A stretch of DNA of 64,000 nt. Origin: Ilyomonas sp965247435 (GTDB taxonomy: Bacteria; Bacteroidota; Bacteroidia; Chitinophagales; Chitinophagaceae). Positions 62,950 to 64,000 of this stretch are shown piece by piece. Each line of letters begins with the position of its first letter. Within the stretch, counting starts at the first letter, position 1. The notes beneath the pieces were generated by a model. The model saw only the letters and a program-made list of their open reading frames with translations, had not been told where the DNA came from and made no database searches. Position numbers and translations under genes: made by a program. The stretch spans positions 1,178,001 through 1,242,000 of the forward strand of contig OZ252019.1 in the NCBI GenBank assembly GCA_965247435.1. Direction: 5' to 3'.

Positions 62950-64000
62950 TTACTTCCACGCGGTTTTTAAAAAACGAAGCCAGTTGCAGTGCAAAATGTT
63001 TTCAACATCAGCTTCGTTGTAGCCTCGTTTAAGAAGCAAACCGGAAAGCTGCTGCAGATCAGCAATCGTTTCTATATCGTACGGACATTGCTCTCTTCCA
63101 AAAGCCCCGTCCAGATCGCTGCCGATCGCTACGTGCAAAGCATTGCCGGCAATGTTGCAGATATGGTCTATGTGATCAATTACTTTATCTAAGTTACAAT
63201 GCATACCCAACGGAGTTGATTGTCCCCGAACCCAACCGGGCACAATCATCCAGGCATCCAGCGCAACGCCCATAATGGCCCCGCGTTCTATCAAAGCTTT
63301 TATCATATCGTCGCTAAACTGTCGGTTATGCTTCACCAGTGCGCGGCAGTTGTTATGACTCGCCCATACAGGTCCTTTAAACAAAGAAAGCGCTTCCCAA
63401 AAAGCATCATCACATAAGTGCGTGACGTCTAAAATCATGTTCAACCGGTCCATCTCCCGCAGTAATTCCTTTCCCTGTTGGCTAAGTCCGCCGGTTGCAT
63501 CGGTGCCGTTGGCATATCTTCCCGGCCCATAATGCGCAGGCCCGATAGCCCGCAAACCATATTCGCAGGCACGCTCCAAATGCTGTACAGTAACCAACGA
63601 ATCCGCACCTTCTAAACTTAATATATAGCCAACCGGCTTTTTATCATTCGGCTCATCATTCCTCCATAAATCTATGTGTTTATCCAATGCCTGTAAGTCT
63701 TTAATCATCACCATTTCGCCCCATTCTTCCATTACTTTGTACCAGGCTAATTGTCCGCTTGTTTGTGCCCATGCCTGCTGCGGCGAGTGCCAGCCCGGCA
63801 AAGGATTGTCCGGTGCAACATACCGTGCTATTTGCGTGGCAACTACCAGCCCGATATTGCCCCTGCGCAACTCAGGTAGGGATACCGTTGCCTTGCCACG
63901 GTCGGGCTTATCCTGCAGTCCCCTTTCGCGGCTGTTGATGACACTTACCGGTAGCCGCAGGTCGCGGTTCCATTCCATCGCATTCATGCTTAAATCCAGG
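62950..64000 (-). CDS. Membrane dipeptidase (peptidase M19), 5' end missing
   Basis: The frame is open to the right edge: codons for Leu-Asp-Leu-Ser precede the Met at 63987, as in the family's start AHLDLSMNAMEWNRDL. The HxD zinc motif is therefore cut by the window edge. Other M19 parts are present: YILSLEGADSLV, GLRAIGPAHYG, VTHLCDDAFWEAL, ASHNNCRALVKHNRQFSD and AIGSDLDGAFG. The enzyme splits dipeptides; about 350 residues are visible. Confidence 0.93.
   Translation of the reverse strand, partial: LDLSMNAMEWNRDLRLPVSVINSRERGLQDKPDRGKATVSLPELRRGNIGLVVATQIARYVAPDNPLPGWHSPQQAWAQTSGQLAWYKVMEEWGEMVMIKDLQALDKHIDLWRNDEPNDKKPVGYILSLEGADSLVTVQHLERACEYGLRAIGPAHYGPGRYANGTDATGGLSQQGKELLREMDRLNMILDVTHLCDDAFWEALSLFKGPVWASHNNCRALVKHNRQFSDDMIKALIERGAIMGVALDAWMIVPGWVRGQSTPLGMHCNLDKVIDHIDHICNIAGNALHVAIGSDLDGAFGREQCPYDIETIADLQQLSGLLLKRGYNEADVENILHCNWLRFLKTAWK

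Overview
The window looks like chromosome of a member of the Bacteroidota, most probably a Chitinophagaceae-like organism. The evidence is a SusC/SusD pair, three proteins ending in type IX secretion (T9SS) sorting domains (each with a PNP-type entry to a beta-sandwich tail), a LytTR response regulator with a LytS-type kinase, a Bacteroidota-type trigger factor and GlmU-like protein, a T9SS-sorted M36 peptidase, and a TATTTTTG -7 promoter element in front of the tRNA gene. The genus is inference. Both edges cut genes: the 3' end of a secreted MopE-motif/Calx-beta protein at the left and the 5' end of a membrane dipeptidase at the right.

Layout. 1-7 kb: end of a T9SS cargo gene, then a LacI-type regulator followed by SusC and SusD. 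Two matching near-palindromes with a central CG, one before the regulator and one before susC, look like its operators. 7-11 kb: a lone FtsX-type ABC permease, the tail of a decayed second copy of it, and a decayed radC, so this is a small gene graveyard. 11-19 kb: housekeeping and signalling (mnmE, CPBP protease, dusB, a frameshifted small membrane protein, a LytTR two-component pair, panB). 19-23 kb: small proteins (VOC, GRDP-like/TIGR04222 membrane fusion with a Cys/Gly tail, cupredoxin lipoprotein, DoxX). 23-29 kb: a three-gene envelope set (TPR protein, outer-membrane barrel, membrane-anchored HU-like protein), then thiL. 30-37 kb: a broken four-helix-bundle gene, an inositol monophosphatase, secreted small proteins, AIM24-like protein, flippase, tRNA-Leu(TAG) and trigger factor. 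37-47 kb: glycosyltransferase, hydrolases, GH13 glucosidase, PhyH dioxygenase beside an AraC regulator, and an Lrp/EamA pair. 47-58 kb: a Nudix-type regulator divergent from a GH3 glucosidase, a surface protein with an S74 chaperone, enoyl-CoA hydratase and the large M36 metallopeptidase. 58-64 kb: an Rpn-type nuclease with an in-frame 12-bp tandem repeat, tpiA with a GlmU-like partner, an SDR and the dipeptidase.

Themes. Several genes serve capture and breakdown of polymers at the cell surface (SusCD, GH13, GH3, M36, T9SS cargo), with local regulators next to them. The most unusual noncoding signal is a ~120-bp element present twice (7071-7190 and 62700-62825). It can form three hairpins, and its middle stem differs between the copies by paired, compensating substitutions. 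Other intergenic palindromic repeats (12636/61741, 16419, 22508/41455, 42553) show a genome rich in small dispersed repeats. No CRISPR array, rRNA or complete prophage is visible.
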